Shown: one piece after another, positions 56,262 through 64,000 of the stretch
How the letters are laid out: each line of letters opens with the position of its first letter
How positions within the stretch are numbered: position 1 is the first letter of the stretch
NCBI GenBank assembly: GCA_027490195.1
Contig: JAIXYN010000032.1
Location: 60,011-124,010 of the forward strand
DNA length: 64,000 nucleotides
Reading direction: 5' to 3'
Source: Verrucomicrobiaceae bacterium
GTDB taxonomy: Bacteria; Verrucomicrobiota; Verrucomicrobiia; Verrucomicrobiales; Verrucomicrobiaceae
Translations under genes and position numbers: made by a program
Notes under the pieces: generated by a model
Told to the model about the DNA's origin: nothing
The model's input: only the letters and a program-made list of their open reading frames with translations
Databases searched by the model: none

Positions 56262-57857
56262 ATGAGCCACCCATTTCCAACCTGTTCTGTTCTGCGGATT
56301 CAGTCCCGCAAGTTCGGGCATTCGGCCGTGCGTCTGCTTGGTGCCTGTGCCATCATGCTCGTTAGCAGTTTGGGCCATGCCCAAACGTCAACGACAGATC
56401 CTGCTGATCCCACGAACAGTGGCGTAAATACCACCACCGGTGGCACGATTGTGTTCAATAATTCGAGTCTGACTCTTTCTGGAGCCAGCACCTACACAGG
56501 CACCACCACCCTAAGTGGCGGCACTCTGACACTTTCAAATGCGGGTTTAAACTTCGGCACGGCCGGAAGTGCAACGCTCATTAATGGGACGAGCGTCACA
56601 CAGGCGGTCGTTGATCCCCTCACTCTGAACTTCGCTAACAATTTCTACACAGGCCTCACGATCAGCTCCGGTTCTTCGATCAGTTTCGGCAACACGATCA
56701 ATTTAGCACCACTGACCTCCTTTGGCTCTTCGATCTCCCTTAACTCCGCGCTCTCTTCAGGCTCAGTAATCACCATGGTTGGCGGCACCCCCACCACAGT
56801 GATTACGAGTGCCGGCAGCAGCACGCTTCCTTTCGGCTCCACTGTGGGGACGTCGCTATTGAGCAATGCAAACGGTAGCACCATCACACTCAATTTCAGC
56901 AGCACGAACACGGCTGCCAACATGGTCAGCTCCTCGGGGACTCTCACCACCTCCGGCTCGCTCGTCCTGAACAGCGGTGGCGTTTTAAACCTCACAGGCA
57001 TGACTGCCGCCGGCCTGACTTTGACGGGAAACACCAATGTGGTCGGCGGTATGGTGCTCGGCAGCACGGGGCTCGCCCTGACCAGCAATGGTGCCACGCA
57101 GTCCACGGGATCCGTCAACGTGACTGCGCTTGGCAGTGTGCCAGTTGGCAACACGCCCACCAGCGTGAGCTTTGCCGCCCCCTCCGTTGCGCTGCTGGGT
57201 ATTGGAAATGTAGGCGCTCAGGGCATTTCGGAACGTGGCGTCATCTACTCCCTGTCCTCGGCCAATGGCTCACCCACTCTGGGCGCCAGCGGCGTCTTCA
57301 AGGTCGTGCACACCGGCCTTCCGACTGCCAACGGCAGCTTTAGCCTGACAGCCGCCGGACTCGCGGCCAACACGACTTACACCTATCGCGTCTATGCTAC
57401 AGACAGCACCGGCGCCACGACCCTTTCAACACCATCCACCTTCACCACGCCCACGGTGCTGCAAAATTGGCGGCAGACCTTCTTTGGCACAACGCAGGGA
57501 GCCAGCTCTGCTGCCGACAATGCCGACCCAGATGGCGATGGAGTGCCGAACCTGCTGGAGTTCGCCACTGGGAAAAATCCCACCAAATCTCAAAACGCAG
57601 CAAGCACCGCCCCCAGGCTCAACGGCGGCAATCTGGAGTACCAATACACCCGCAGTCTGGACGCGCTGAATTCGGGCATCACCTTCACGGTCGAATGGAA
57701 CGACACCCTGAACCCTACCCAGTGGAGCAGTGCTGGTGTAAGTGAGGTGGTCCTCTCTGACGACGGCCTCCAGCAGCAGGTGAAAGCCTCGATTCCAAGC
57801 GGCAGCAATGGCAAGCGCTTCATTCGCCTCAAAGTACTGCCGCCGCCCGCGCAATAA
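56262..57857 (+). CDS. secreted autotransporter-repeat protein
   Basis: The 531-residue protein has a long signal region with LGACAIMLVSSLGHAQ. The front half is rich in Ser, Thr and Gly and carries autotransporter-associated beta-strand repeats such as LTLSGASTYTGTTTLSGGTL. A fibronectin-like segment follows (about 300-390), then a calcium-type DPDGDGVPNLLEFATGKNP region and a C-terminal domain. This architecture is frequent among exported proteins of this phylum and suggests a surface structure. No true autotransporter barrel is present. The upstream 91 bases contain ATTTAGAC twice. Confidence 0.82.
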   Translation: MSHPFPTCSVLRIQSRKFGHSAVRLLGACAIMLVSSLGHAQTSTTDPADPTNSGVNTTTGGTIVFNNSSLTLSGASTYTGTTTLSGGTLTLSNAGLNFGTAGSATLINGTSVTQAVVDPLTLNFANNFYTGLTISSGSSISFGNTINLAPLTSFGSSISLNSALSSGSVITMVGGTPTTVITSAGSSTLPFGSTVGTSLLSNANGSTITLNFSSTNTAANMVSSSGTLTTSGSLVLNSGGVLNLTGMTAAGLTLTGNTNVVGGMVLGSTGLALTSNGATQSTGSVNVTALGSVPVGNTPTSVSFAAPSVALLGIGNVGAQGISERGVIYSLSSANGSPTLGASGVFKVVHTGLPTANGSFSLTAAGLAANTTYTYRVYATDSTGATTLSTPSTFTTPTVLQNWRQTFFGTTQGASSAADNADPDGDGVPNLLEFATGKNPTKSQNAASTAPRLNGGNLEYQYTRSLDALNSGITFTVEWNDTLNPTQWSSAGVSEVVLSDDGLQQQVKASIPSGSNGKRFIRLKVLPPPAQ

Positions 57858-57934
57858 AACGGCTTGCTTGGAATGAGCGGATCTTCCTCATTGTCCCGCA
57901 ACACTGCAACTCCCGGCAGCGTACATGTCGTCCC

Positions 57935-58486
57935 ATGAAATTGCTTACCCTTGCTTCCTCTCTCCTCCTCGCCGTTGCACTCAGCGCGGCTGACGCCCCC
58001 AAATCCGTTTACGATGTCCCGCTGAAAGACATCGATGGCAAAGACACCTCTTTGAAGGCCTATCAGGGCAAGGTGCTGCTGATCGTCAATGTCGCCTCGA
58101 AGTGCGGCAAGACCCCGCAGTATGCGCAGCTCGAACAGCTCAATCAGGAGTTCAAAAAGGACGGGCTGGCTGTGCTCGGCTTCCCCTGCAACGACTTCGG
58201 CGGCCAGGAGCCCGGCACCAATGCCGAGATCAAGGAGTTCTGCTCCACCAAGTATAAGGTGACCTTCCCAATGTTTGACAAGCTCGTGGTGAAGGGTGCC
58301 GACAAGAGCCCGCTCTACCAAGTGCTCAGCGGCCCGACCTCTCCCTTCCCAGGAGATGTGAAATGGAACTTCGGCAAGTTCCTCATCGGTAAGGACGGCA
58401 AGATCCTGAAGCGCTTCGAACCCGGTGACAAACCCGATGCACCTGCAGTCGTCGAAGCCATCAAGGAAGCGCTGGCAGCGAAGTAA
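57935..58486 (+). CDS. exported glutathione-peroxidase-type peroxidase
   Basis: The 183-residue protein has a signal peptide (MKLLTLASSLLLAVALSAAD), so it acts outside the cytoplasm. The peroxidatic site is NVASKCGKTPQY with Cys57 (a cysteine form, not selenocysteine), followed by FPCNDFGGQEPG and the WNFGKFLIGKDG tryptophan motif. Such enzymes use thioredoxin-like donors rather than glutathione in many bacteria. Likely role: peroxide defence in the periplasm. A strong terminator follows at 58542. Confidence 0.93.
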   Translation: MKLLTLASSLLLAVALSAADAPKSVYDVPLKDIDGKDTSLKAYQGKVLLIVNVASKCGKTPQYAQLEQLNQEFKKDGLAVLGFPCNDFGGQEPGTNAEIKEFCSTKYKVTFPMFDKLVVKGADKSPLYQVLSGPTSPFPGDVKWNFGKFLIGKDGKILKRFEPGDKPDAPAVVEAIKEALAAK

Positions 58487-58541
58487 GGGACAGGAACCGG
58501 CAAGCCATCGAGGCTTGTGAGGTTCGTTGGATTTAAGAAAG

Positions 58542-58576
58542 GCGGCGATGGCTCAGTGAGCTATCGCCGCTTTTTT
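58542..58576 (+). terminator. strong intrinsic terminator after the peroxidase gene
   Basis: GCGGCGATGGCTC pairs with GAGCTATCGCCGC around AGT, and TTTTTT follows directly. The 13-base stem has one G-U type mismatch. It lies 55 bases after the stop codon, in the gap before the convergent PDZ gene. Confidence 0.85.
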
Positions 58577-58685
58577 GCTCACATGACGAAAGGCAGACCG
58601 AGTCCCGTTGGGCCTGCGAAAAGCTCCAGAGGACTGAAGTGCTCATAGAAGCTGTCGCGGCAGCGGAGCCACTTGAAATCGCCCT

Positions 58686-59777
58686 CTATGCCGAAGTCGT
58701 CTGCGCTTTCACGGGCGGCAGGGCAGGGGCGCTGCCACGACCCGCAGGAGCAGGATGACCGGGATTGATCTCAATCCGGGCACCACTGCCCGCGCCATCC
58801 ATCATGCGTAGCTTGTCGCGCATCTCCTCCGGCACGGCCTGACGTTCAGCGTCGGTGTTGATGGGCCAGGACTGCTCCTGCCCGTTGCTCGGACGGGCAA
58901 TGAAGGTCTTATAGCCGTTTTCATTCTTGAGGGTGTACTCTCCGGAGGCGTCACGCCGGGTCACGTTGGCGGAGGATTGGGACTGGGAGACCTTGAAACG
59001 CTCCAGATCGGTTCCGGGTGGAATCGAGATGCCGGTTTGTGTTTGGCGTCCGCTGGGGTGGCGGCCACCTTCACGGGATGGCTGTTCGTCACCGTGACCG
59101 GGCAGCTTGAGCATGGGCGCTTGCGGCATGGGTCCGTTGCCGCCGCCTTTTGACCACTGCAGGACGCGCTCTTGATACTCGCGCATTTCCTGCTGCATGT
59201 GATGAAGGCGTTCCATGTTCTCCTGCATGGCATTGCCCTGATTCGGGAAACCGCGATGCTCTTGATGCTTGCGGGTCTCAACCATGTGCTCGCCAAGCGT
59301 GACAGGCACTTGGGTTTCCTTGCCGCCGGTGATGACAGCCAAGTGCACCACGTCTCCCACCTTCTTCGACCTCACCAAGGACATGAACTGCTCCATGTTC
59401 ACGAGCTGCTGATGTTCGAACTTCAGCAGCACATCGAACACTTTCAATCCGGCCCCCTTCGCGGGAGAGTCAGGCATCACTTCTTCGACCAGCAGGCCAA
59501 AGCCTTCCGCCAATGAGAACTGAGCCCGCAGTTCCGGCGGCACCTCACGGGTGAGCAGGCCGATGTAGGCCACCGGCTTCCGCTCCGGCATGCCATTGCC
59601 GTGCGCATAGCGGTGGCTGGATGTAGCGGTCGAAGCTGGTCTGTCCGCTCTCACCTCGCCATTTGGGCTGCCTGCGCCAGTGGCGGGTTTTGGGGCTTCG
59701 GCATTCGGCTCCACCTGCTGGGCACACAGCGGTGCAGCACCGAGGCAGACGATGAGAAGTGTGAGGGGGAGCTTCAT
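58686..59777 (-). CDS. exported PDZ-domain protein
   Basis: The ATG at 59777 gives 363 residues with a signal peptide (MKLPLTLLIVCLGAAPLCAQ). A PDZ domain covers about 70-175 (YIGLLTREVPPELRAQFSLA, then GFGLLVEEVMPDSPAKGAGL as the peptide-binding turn, and DVLLKFEHQQLVNMEQF). The rest is Gln/Pro-rich and charged, with EMREYQERVLQWSKGGG. No protease catalytic residues are present, so this is a PDZ-only protein. It follows the anti-sigma-like gene by 38 bases and the sigma gene, suggesting an envelope-stress module. Confidence 0.85.
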   Translation of the reverse strand: MKLPLTLLIVCLGAAPLCAQQVEPNAEAPKPATGAGSPNGEVRADRPASTATSSHRYAHGNGMPERKPVAYIGLLTREVPPELRAQFSLAEGFGLLVEEVMPDSPAKGAGLKVFDVLLKFEHQQLVNMEQFMSLVRSKKVGDVVHLAVITGGKETQVPVTLGEHMVETRKHQEHRGFPNQGNAMQENMERLHHMQQEMREYQERVLQWSKGGGNGPMPQAPMLKLPGHGDEQPSREGGRHPSGRQTQTGISIPPGTDLERFKVSQSQSSANVTRRDASGEYTLKNENGYKTFIARPSNGQEQSWPINTDAERQAVPEEMRDKLRMMDGAGSGARIEINPGHPAPAGRGSAPALPPVKAQTTSA

Positions 59778-59815
59778 GGCTGGGAAGTAGAACTGACTTT
59801 GGGTCAGTGCCTCGC

Positions 59816-60286
59816 TCACTTGTAGGAGACGGGCACCAAGAGATTCTGCTCGCTGGGAATATGCATGGTCAGTTGCGCGCCGTAGCGAGGGTCCACCCAC
59901 GTTCCGAGCTCGCGGGAGACGACGAGGGCGCGCGCCTCGGCCATGTGGCTGCGGCCGTGGTGGATGCCGCTTTCCTGGGCACCATCCCACTCACGAAGGT
60001 TGGAGCCAGGTTGCACGGCGGGTGCGATGGTGGCGAGTCCCTGGGCGCTTGGCTGCTGCGGCAGGTAGCTCATCACGGCGATGGCAGCGGCGGCCCCCAT
60101 AGCGGCCCAGCCTGCTGACATGAGCCAGCGCGGCTGGCGGTGTGGTTTGCTGCGACTGGTGCTGAGCCAAGTCATGTCGAGCTTCAGCTCTTCATCGACT
60201 CGTTGTACCAAGCTATGGGAGGCTGCGGCCGGGGCGAGGCCACGCAGCAGATTTTCGAGTTGGGTGTCGTTTAGGTCGTTGTTCAT
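59816..60286 (-). CDS. putative anti-sigma-factor-like membrane protein
   Basis: The 156-residue protein has an N-terminal helical segment (about 1-40), one membrane helix (about 57-75, AGWAAMGAAAAIAVMSYL) and a periplasmic tail. It starts by four-base overlap with the end of the ECF sigma gene, and this order with a single helix is typical of membrane anti-sigma proteins. No ZAS zinc motif is seen, so the class is inferred from context. The PDZ protein follows after 38 bases. Confidence 0.7.
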   Translation of the reverse strand: MNNDLNDTQLENLLRGLAPAAASHSLVQRVDEELKLDMTWLSTSRSKPHRQPRWLMSAGWAAMGAAAAIAVMSYLPQQPSAQGLATIAPAVQPGSNLREWDGAQESGIHHGRSHMAEARALVVSRELGTWVDPRYGAQLTMHIPSEQNLLVPVSYK

Positions 60287-60858
60287 GAGATGGCCTCTCT
60301 AGGAGATGTGAAGGGTAGGATGTTAATGGCGGGAGATGTGGATTCACCAAGGAGATCGGCGCGCAGGTGGCCAAGCTTCTTGTGCAGCGCCTGCAGGGCG
60401 TAGCGGTAGCGACCGGCGATGGTGTTGATCGAACTGCCGGTCATGGCGGCGATTTCATTGAAAGTGAGGTCGCCCCAGAGCTTCAGCGTGATGACTTCGC
60501 GCTGATCCTCGGGAAGGGCCTGCAGGGCTTTCTCGACGATAGCGGCGGTCTCTTTCTGTTCGGGTCTGGGATCAAAGGCAGGCGCGTTTTCACCGGCCAC
60601 CGCGATGTCGGACTTCGCCTCACGATTCACCCGGCGGTGGTCGGAGCGGCGCTGATCCAAGGCTATGGTGCGAACGGCGGCATACAGCAGGGGAATGTGA
60701 CTGGCGTCCCCCTCAGGAAAACGCCGCCACCAGCGTACAAAGGCCTGCTGCACCACGTCTTCAGCGTCGGCTTTCGAGTCGACGAGCTGACGCGCGTACA
60801 TCACCAACTGCGGGGCGAGTTGGTTAAAGGTTTGTTTCCAGTCAAAGGCGGCTTCCAT
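60283..60858 (-). CDS. ECF-type RNA polymerase sigma factor
   Basis: The 191-residue protein has region 2 (about 15-75: YARQLVDSKADAEDVVQQAF, then RTIALDQRRSDHRR) and region 4 (about 115-170: LPEDQREVITLKLWGDLTFN and MTGSSINTIAGRYRYALQAL) with the helix-turn-helix. The C-terminal tail is extended by about 20 residues. Its stop overlaps the start of the anti-sigma-like gene, and a TATACT box ends 7 bases before the ATG, so its transcript may be almost leaderless. The expected role is an envelope or stress response. Confidence 0.93.
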   Translation of the reverse strand: MEAAFDWKQTFNQLAPQLVMYARQLVDSKADAEDVVQQAFVRWWRRFPEGDASHIPLLYAAVRTIALDQRRSDHRRVNREAKSDIAVAGENAPAFDPRPEQKETAAIVEKALQALPEDQREVITLKLWGDLTFNEIAAMTGSSINTIAGRYRYALQALHKKLGHLRADLLGESTSPAINILPFTSPREAIS

Positions 60859-60940
60859 GCGTAGCAGTATACCAGCACCCTAACGCCGCAACGTTTGGCT
60901 TTTGTATGGGAAAGCTAAAAAATCAGGCTTTGGCCCGACA

Positions 60941-61912
60941 TCAGGCCTTTTTAGGTGCCGGAGCCGCTGCTGCTGCCAGCCCGGGCGGGCTCTTGCCCCA
61001 AATCAGGCCATAGGCGATGAACACCCCGCCTATGAGGAACATGAAGGTGGAGAAAAACTGCCCCTTGGTGAGGCCCATGATCATCGCTGAGCCGCTGTCC
61101 GGCTGGCGCACATACTCCAGCGCGATGCGGGCGATGGCGTAGAGGAAAAAGAACAGGCCGGTGATGATGCCTTGGCGCAGCTTTGGAAACCGCAGGCGGA
61201 TGAAGATCAGGACGGCGCTGAGCAGCAGGCCCTCTCCAAGCGCCTCATAAAGCTGGGAAGGATGACGCGGATGCAGGACGGCCTCCAGTTCCGCGCGCCC
61301 GCCACGATACTTCTCAAAGTAGGCGATGATGTCCGGGCTGTGCTGCAAGCCTTCGGGAATCAGCCCTGGCTTCCCGCCCTGGCGGTAGAAGTCCTCATGC
61401 AGCATCTCCGTCGGAAACTTCACGGCCCAGGGCACCGTGGTCACACGGCCAAAGAGTTCGCCATTGATGAAGTTGGCGATGCGGCCCAGAAACACCCCCA
61501 GCGGTGCACCGCAGACGATTGAGTCGCCGATGCCCGCCCAGGAAATCTTGTGCTTCCACGCATACCAGCCGCAGAACAGCGTGACCCCCGCGATGCCGCC
61601 ATGACTCGCCATGCCGCCTTGATTGATCAGGAAGAGCGTCCACGGCGCGTGGATGAACTCGTCAAAATTGTACAGCAGCATGAAGCCCAGCCGCCCGCCC
61701 AGCACGAGGCCGAAGAGCGACACCAGCGTGATGAAATCCGCCACCGCCTCCGGCTTGATCTCCGAAAGACCGCGCAGCGCCAGGAAGTGCATCACCCGGT
61801 AGGTGAGGTAAAATCCCATCACATAGGCCAGCCCATACCAGTGAATGGCGATCTTGTCCGTGAACTTGATCACAAACGGGCTTAGGTCGTGCAGGTAGTA
61901 AGCGAAAATCAT
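60941..61912 (-). CDS. lgt: prolipoprotein diacylglyceryl transferase
   Basis: Lgt transfers a diacylglyceryl group to the lipobox cysteine of prolipoproteins in the inner membrane. The ATG at 61912 gives 323 residues starting IFAYYLHDLSPFVIKF; the earlier ATG at 61957 would add 15. Membrane segments and the Lgt signatures are present: NQGGMASHGGIAGV and GRIANFINGELFGR with the catalytic Arg. The C-terminal part ends in an Ala-rich tail. The single lipoprotein gene at 1934 is a possible substrate. An AT-rich palindrome lies between it and purH. Confidence 0.93.
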   Translation of the reverse strand: MIFAYYLHDLSPFVIKFTDKIAIHWYGLAYVMGFYLTYRVMHFLALRGLSEIKPEAVADFITLVSLFGLVLGGRLGFMLLYNFDEFIHAPWTLFLINQGGMASHGGIAGVTLFCGWYAWKHKISWAGIGDSIVCGAPLGVFLGRIANFINGELFGRVTTVPWAVKFPTEMLHEDFYRQGGKPGLIPEGLQHSPDIIAYFEKYRGGRAELEAVLHPRHPSQLYEALGEGLLLSAVLIFIRLRFPKLRQGIITGLFFFLYAIARIALEYVRQPDSGSAMIMGLTKGQFFSTFMFLIGGVFIAYGLIWGKSPPGLAAAAAPAPKKA

Positions 61913-62010
61913 GGAGCCGTAGGCATTGAACGGGATAGGCTCCCGCACAAGGAACAAAATGCAGCACGCAGCGCTCCGCCCTGCGGGTGGAAGTGCTCTT
62001 GATTAAAGAC

Positions 62011-62045
62011 GGCTTAACTATTTAATGTATTTAAATAGTTAAGCC
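62011..62045. other. perfect 15-base AT-rich palindrome between purH and lgt
   Basis: GGCTTAACTATTTAA pairs perfectly with TTAAATAGTTAAGCC around TGTAT. It stands alone in an otherwise GC-rich sequence. It lies downstream of purH and upstream of lgt on the minus strand, so it could end purH transcription (a short TTTAA follows) or mark a regulator site. Confidence 0.6.
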
Positions 62046-62079
62046 TCAGTGGCTTGGCCACCCTTTACACGCGCCAATC

Positions 62080-63618
62080 CTAGTGCAGGAAATGACGCAC
62101 GCCGGTGAAGCACATGGCCATTTTGTGCTCATCTGCAGCGGCAATGACCTCGGCGTCCTTCACGGAACCGCCGGGTTGGATGGCGGCCGTGGCACCGGCT
62201 TCGGCGGCGGCGATCAGGCCGTCGGGGAAGGGGAACATGGCGTCGGAGGCGACGATGCAGCCTTTGAGGGAGAGTCCGGCTTCTTTGGCTTTCCAGATCG
62301 CGATGCGGCAGGAATCCACGCGGCTCATTTGACCGGCACCGATGGCCAGCGTGCGGTCGCTGGTGGCGAAGACAATGGCGTTGGACTTCACGTGCTTCAC
62401 CACGCGCCAGCCAAAGCGCATGGCTTCCAGCTCGTCGCGGGTTGGCGGGCGGATGGTCTTGACCTTGGATTCCAGATCTTCCAGGCCGAGGGCACGAGAG
62501 TCGCTGTCCATGACCATCACGCCGCCAGGAGCGGAGCGGATGGTGGGTTCGGTGAGGGCTTGGGCCACGCCGGGCAGCATCTGGATCAGGCGCAGGTTCT
62601 TTTTCTTCTGAAGTAGCGCACGCGCGTCCGCATCGAAGTCAGGGGCGATGATGACATCCGTGAAGATCTCCGAGATGATGCGGGCGAGGCCCAGCGTCAT
62701 GCTGCGGTTCACCACGATGACACCGCCAAACGGGGCCTGCTTGTCCGTTTCAAAGGCTTTCTGCCAGGCTTCGCGCAGATCTTCCTCCGCACAGCCCACG
62801 CCGCAGGGATTGGTGTGCTTGAGAATCGCCACGGTGGGGCGGCGGAATTCCAGGGCGATCTCTGCCGCAGCATGGATGTCCAGCACGTTGGTGTAGCTGA
62901 GGTCCTTGCCGTGCAGTTTGACGAAGTAGTCGCCGAAGTTGCCGTAAAGGGAGGTCTTCTGGTGCGGATTGTCGCCGTAGCGCAGTTCCGAGTAGAGCGG
63001 CAGGCTGAGGTTGAAGGTCTTCTGCGTGGTCTGCTCCTTGTTCAGGTAGGCGGCGATGGCAGTGTCGTAGGCACCGGTGCGCTGAAACACCTTGCAGGCC
63101 AGGCGCTCGCGGGTGCCCAGCGTGGTGTCTCCGGCGTGCTCCTTCATTTCTTCCAGCACGATGCTGTAATCGGCGGGATCGGTGATCACGGTCACCCAGC
63201 GGTGATTCTTCGCTGCACTGCGCAGCATGGATGGGCCGCCGATGTCGATGTTCTCGATGGCTTCTTCCAGCATCACGTCCTTCTTGGCGACGGTCTGCTC
63301 AAAGGGGTAGAGATTCACCACCACGAGGTCGATGCACGGGATATCGTGCTTCTGGGCGTTCTTTTTGTCCTCGTCGTTGTCCCGGCGCTGCAGCAGGCCG
63401 CCGTGGACCTTCGGGTGCAGCGTCTTCACGCGACCATCAAACATCTCTGGAAAGCCGGTGTGGTCAGACACATCCGTGACCGTCAGGCCGCCATCCTTCA
63501 GGTGCTTGGACGTCCCCCCCGTGGAAAGCAGCTCCACCCCGAGCGCCGCCAAACCTTTGGCGAAGTCGAGAAGGCCGGTTTTATCGGAAACAGAAAGCAG
63601 AGCGCGGGCGATGGGCAT
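62080..63618 (-). CDS. purH: bifunctional AICAR transformylase / IMP cyclohydrolase
   Basis: PurH carries out the last two steps of IMP synthesis: formylation of AICAR and ring closure. The 512 residues have both domains: an N-terminal MGS-like IMP cyclohydrolase ([37 protein letters not shown]) and the C-terminal AICAR transformylase with [20 protein letters not shown] and the KSNAIVF signature. Length and motifs are normal. No other purine genes are near. Transcribed on the minus strand, upstream of lgt. Confidence 0.96.
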   Translation of the reverse strand: MPIARALLSVSDKTGLLDFAKGLAALGVELLSTGGTSKHLKDGGLTVTDVSDHTGFPEMFDGRVKTLHPKVHGGLLQRRDNDEDKKNAQKHDIPCIDLVVVNLYPFEQTVAKKDVMLEEAIENIDIGGPSMLRSAAKNHRWVTVITDPADYSIVLEEMKEHAGDTTLGTRERLACKVFQRTGAYDTAIAAYLNKEQTTQKTFNLSLPLYSELRYGDNPHQKTSLYGNFGDYFVKLHGKDLSYTNVLDIHAAAEIALEFRRPTVAILKHTNPCGVGCAEEDLREAWQKAFETDKQAPFGGVIVVNRSMTLGLARIISEIFTDVIIAPDFDADARALLQKKKNLRLIQMLPGVAQALTEPTIRSAPGGVMVMDSDSRALGLEDLESKVKTIRPPTRDELEAMRFGWRVVKHVKSNAIVFATSDRTLAIGAGQMSRVDSCRIAIWKAKEAGLSLKGCIVASDAMFPFPDGLIAAAEAGATAAIQPGGSVKDAEVIAAADEHKMAMCFTGVRHFLH

Positions 63619-64000
63619 GTGTGTCTTGGGAGGAAGTTCGGGGGCGGGGAGTAAAGGGAGAATTGAAAGGGTGCCAAGCGCATTTCACGAGCCAATTTTG
63701 TGTGCATGGGCTTGAACAACGGGCTCTGTCGTTGACGCCGCCTTAGAAGGACAAAGGAATGCCGGTTTTCTCTTCATTCCATTGTCAAAACATTCCTTTG
63801 CCGAAAACCAAGGCTTCCAGCATGCGGTCGGTCACCGCTTCTCCAGTAGGCTTTGGACAAATTGGCAGGCCCGAATGGCACTTATTGAGACTTGTATAAT
63901 AGACTGACGTTAAGGCCAAAGTTCGGCTTGGGCGAAGCAGGCGGTGAGGATTCTGTGTCTGCGGCGCATTCTTCGCAGTGCCGCTGTCGCTTGCATACTC
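63619..64000. other. 382-base end of window without a confirmed gene
   Basis: No convincing complete reading frame was found. A 10-base inverted pair (CAAAGGAATG at 63752-63761 and CATTCCTTTG at 63791-63800, 29-base spacer) lies at the likely upstream side of purH. A TATAAT box is at 63895-63900 without a good -35. From a GTG at 63944 the plus frame reads RILCLRRILRSAAVACIL, which looks like the start of a signal peptide, so a secreted-protein gene may begin here and leave the window. Confidence 0.45.

Noticed and set aside
63944..64000. Confident start of a secreted-protein gene at the window edge
   Set aside because: Only 19 codons are visible and the promoter lacks a good -35 box, so it is mentioned only within the gap entry.

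Overview
The window looks like chromosomal DNA from a member of the Verrucomicrobiota, probably close to Prosthecobacter or Verrucomicrobium. This is inferred from gene content, not from a marker gene. The diagnostic genes are a c-type cytochrome protein with DUF1549/DUF1553 domains next to a DUF1501 protein and a PPC-domain protein, a PVC-type membrane-bound dehydrogenase with HEAT-like repeats and a CxxCH motif, a CehA/McbA-type metallohydrolase, and a secreted autotransporter-repeat protein with a DPDGDG tail. Base composition is GC-rich. No rRNA, tRNA, CRISPR array, prophage or canonical insertion sequence was found.

Layout. 1-6.4 kb: a truncated YfbK-like VWA protein, a small lipoprotein, two adjacent universal stress proteins, a Tat-exported DUF3500 protein, panB with an overlapping membrane protein, and a small YHS-like secreted protein. 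6.5-13.8 kb: an MFS transporter, an amino-acid permease broken by an in-frame amber codon, a membrane-anchored VWA protein, ruvB and small membrane proteins. 13.9-20.6 kb: a LolD/FtsX-type ABC exporter, a phenylacetate-CoA-ligase-like enzyme, an aldose-1-epimerase-like enzyme and cytidine deaminase. 20.6-30.8 kb: the large exported metallohydrolase, a DUF1624-like membrane acyltransferase and the cytochrome/DUF1501/PPC cluster. 30.9-41.7 kb: eight consecutive minus-strand genes (dehydrogenase, DHDPS-like, sugar isomerase-like, PIG-L deacetylase, NYN protein, TPR protein, 5-oxoprolinase), several of them suited to breakdown of organic substrates.

41.8-49.6 kb: a degraded polyvalent-protein-kinase-like gene, panD, a KsgA-Nudix fusion, a REP-associated tyrosine transposase (RAYT), a HAD phosphatase, leuA, a eukaryotic-type hisA and an FAH-family protein. 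49.6-64 kb: leuS, a glycosyltransferase plus glgB pair, the autotransporter-repeat protein, a periplasmic glutathione peroxidase with a clear terminator, an ECF sigma/anti-sigma-like/PDZ operon, lgt and purH.

The most distinctive finding is a mobile-repeat system. The RAYT gene at 44.5 kb is bracketed by copies of a palindromic REP unit (core GTGAGCTTTAGCTCAC), and diverged copies of the same unit occur at 11.8, 24.3 and 30.8 kb. All five loci sit exactly at gene 3' ends. In two of them the element supplies the stop codon of the host gene. At least three further families of imperfect inverted repeats lie between genes, and one of them has been captured as the start of a reading frame.
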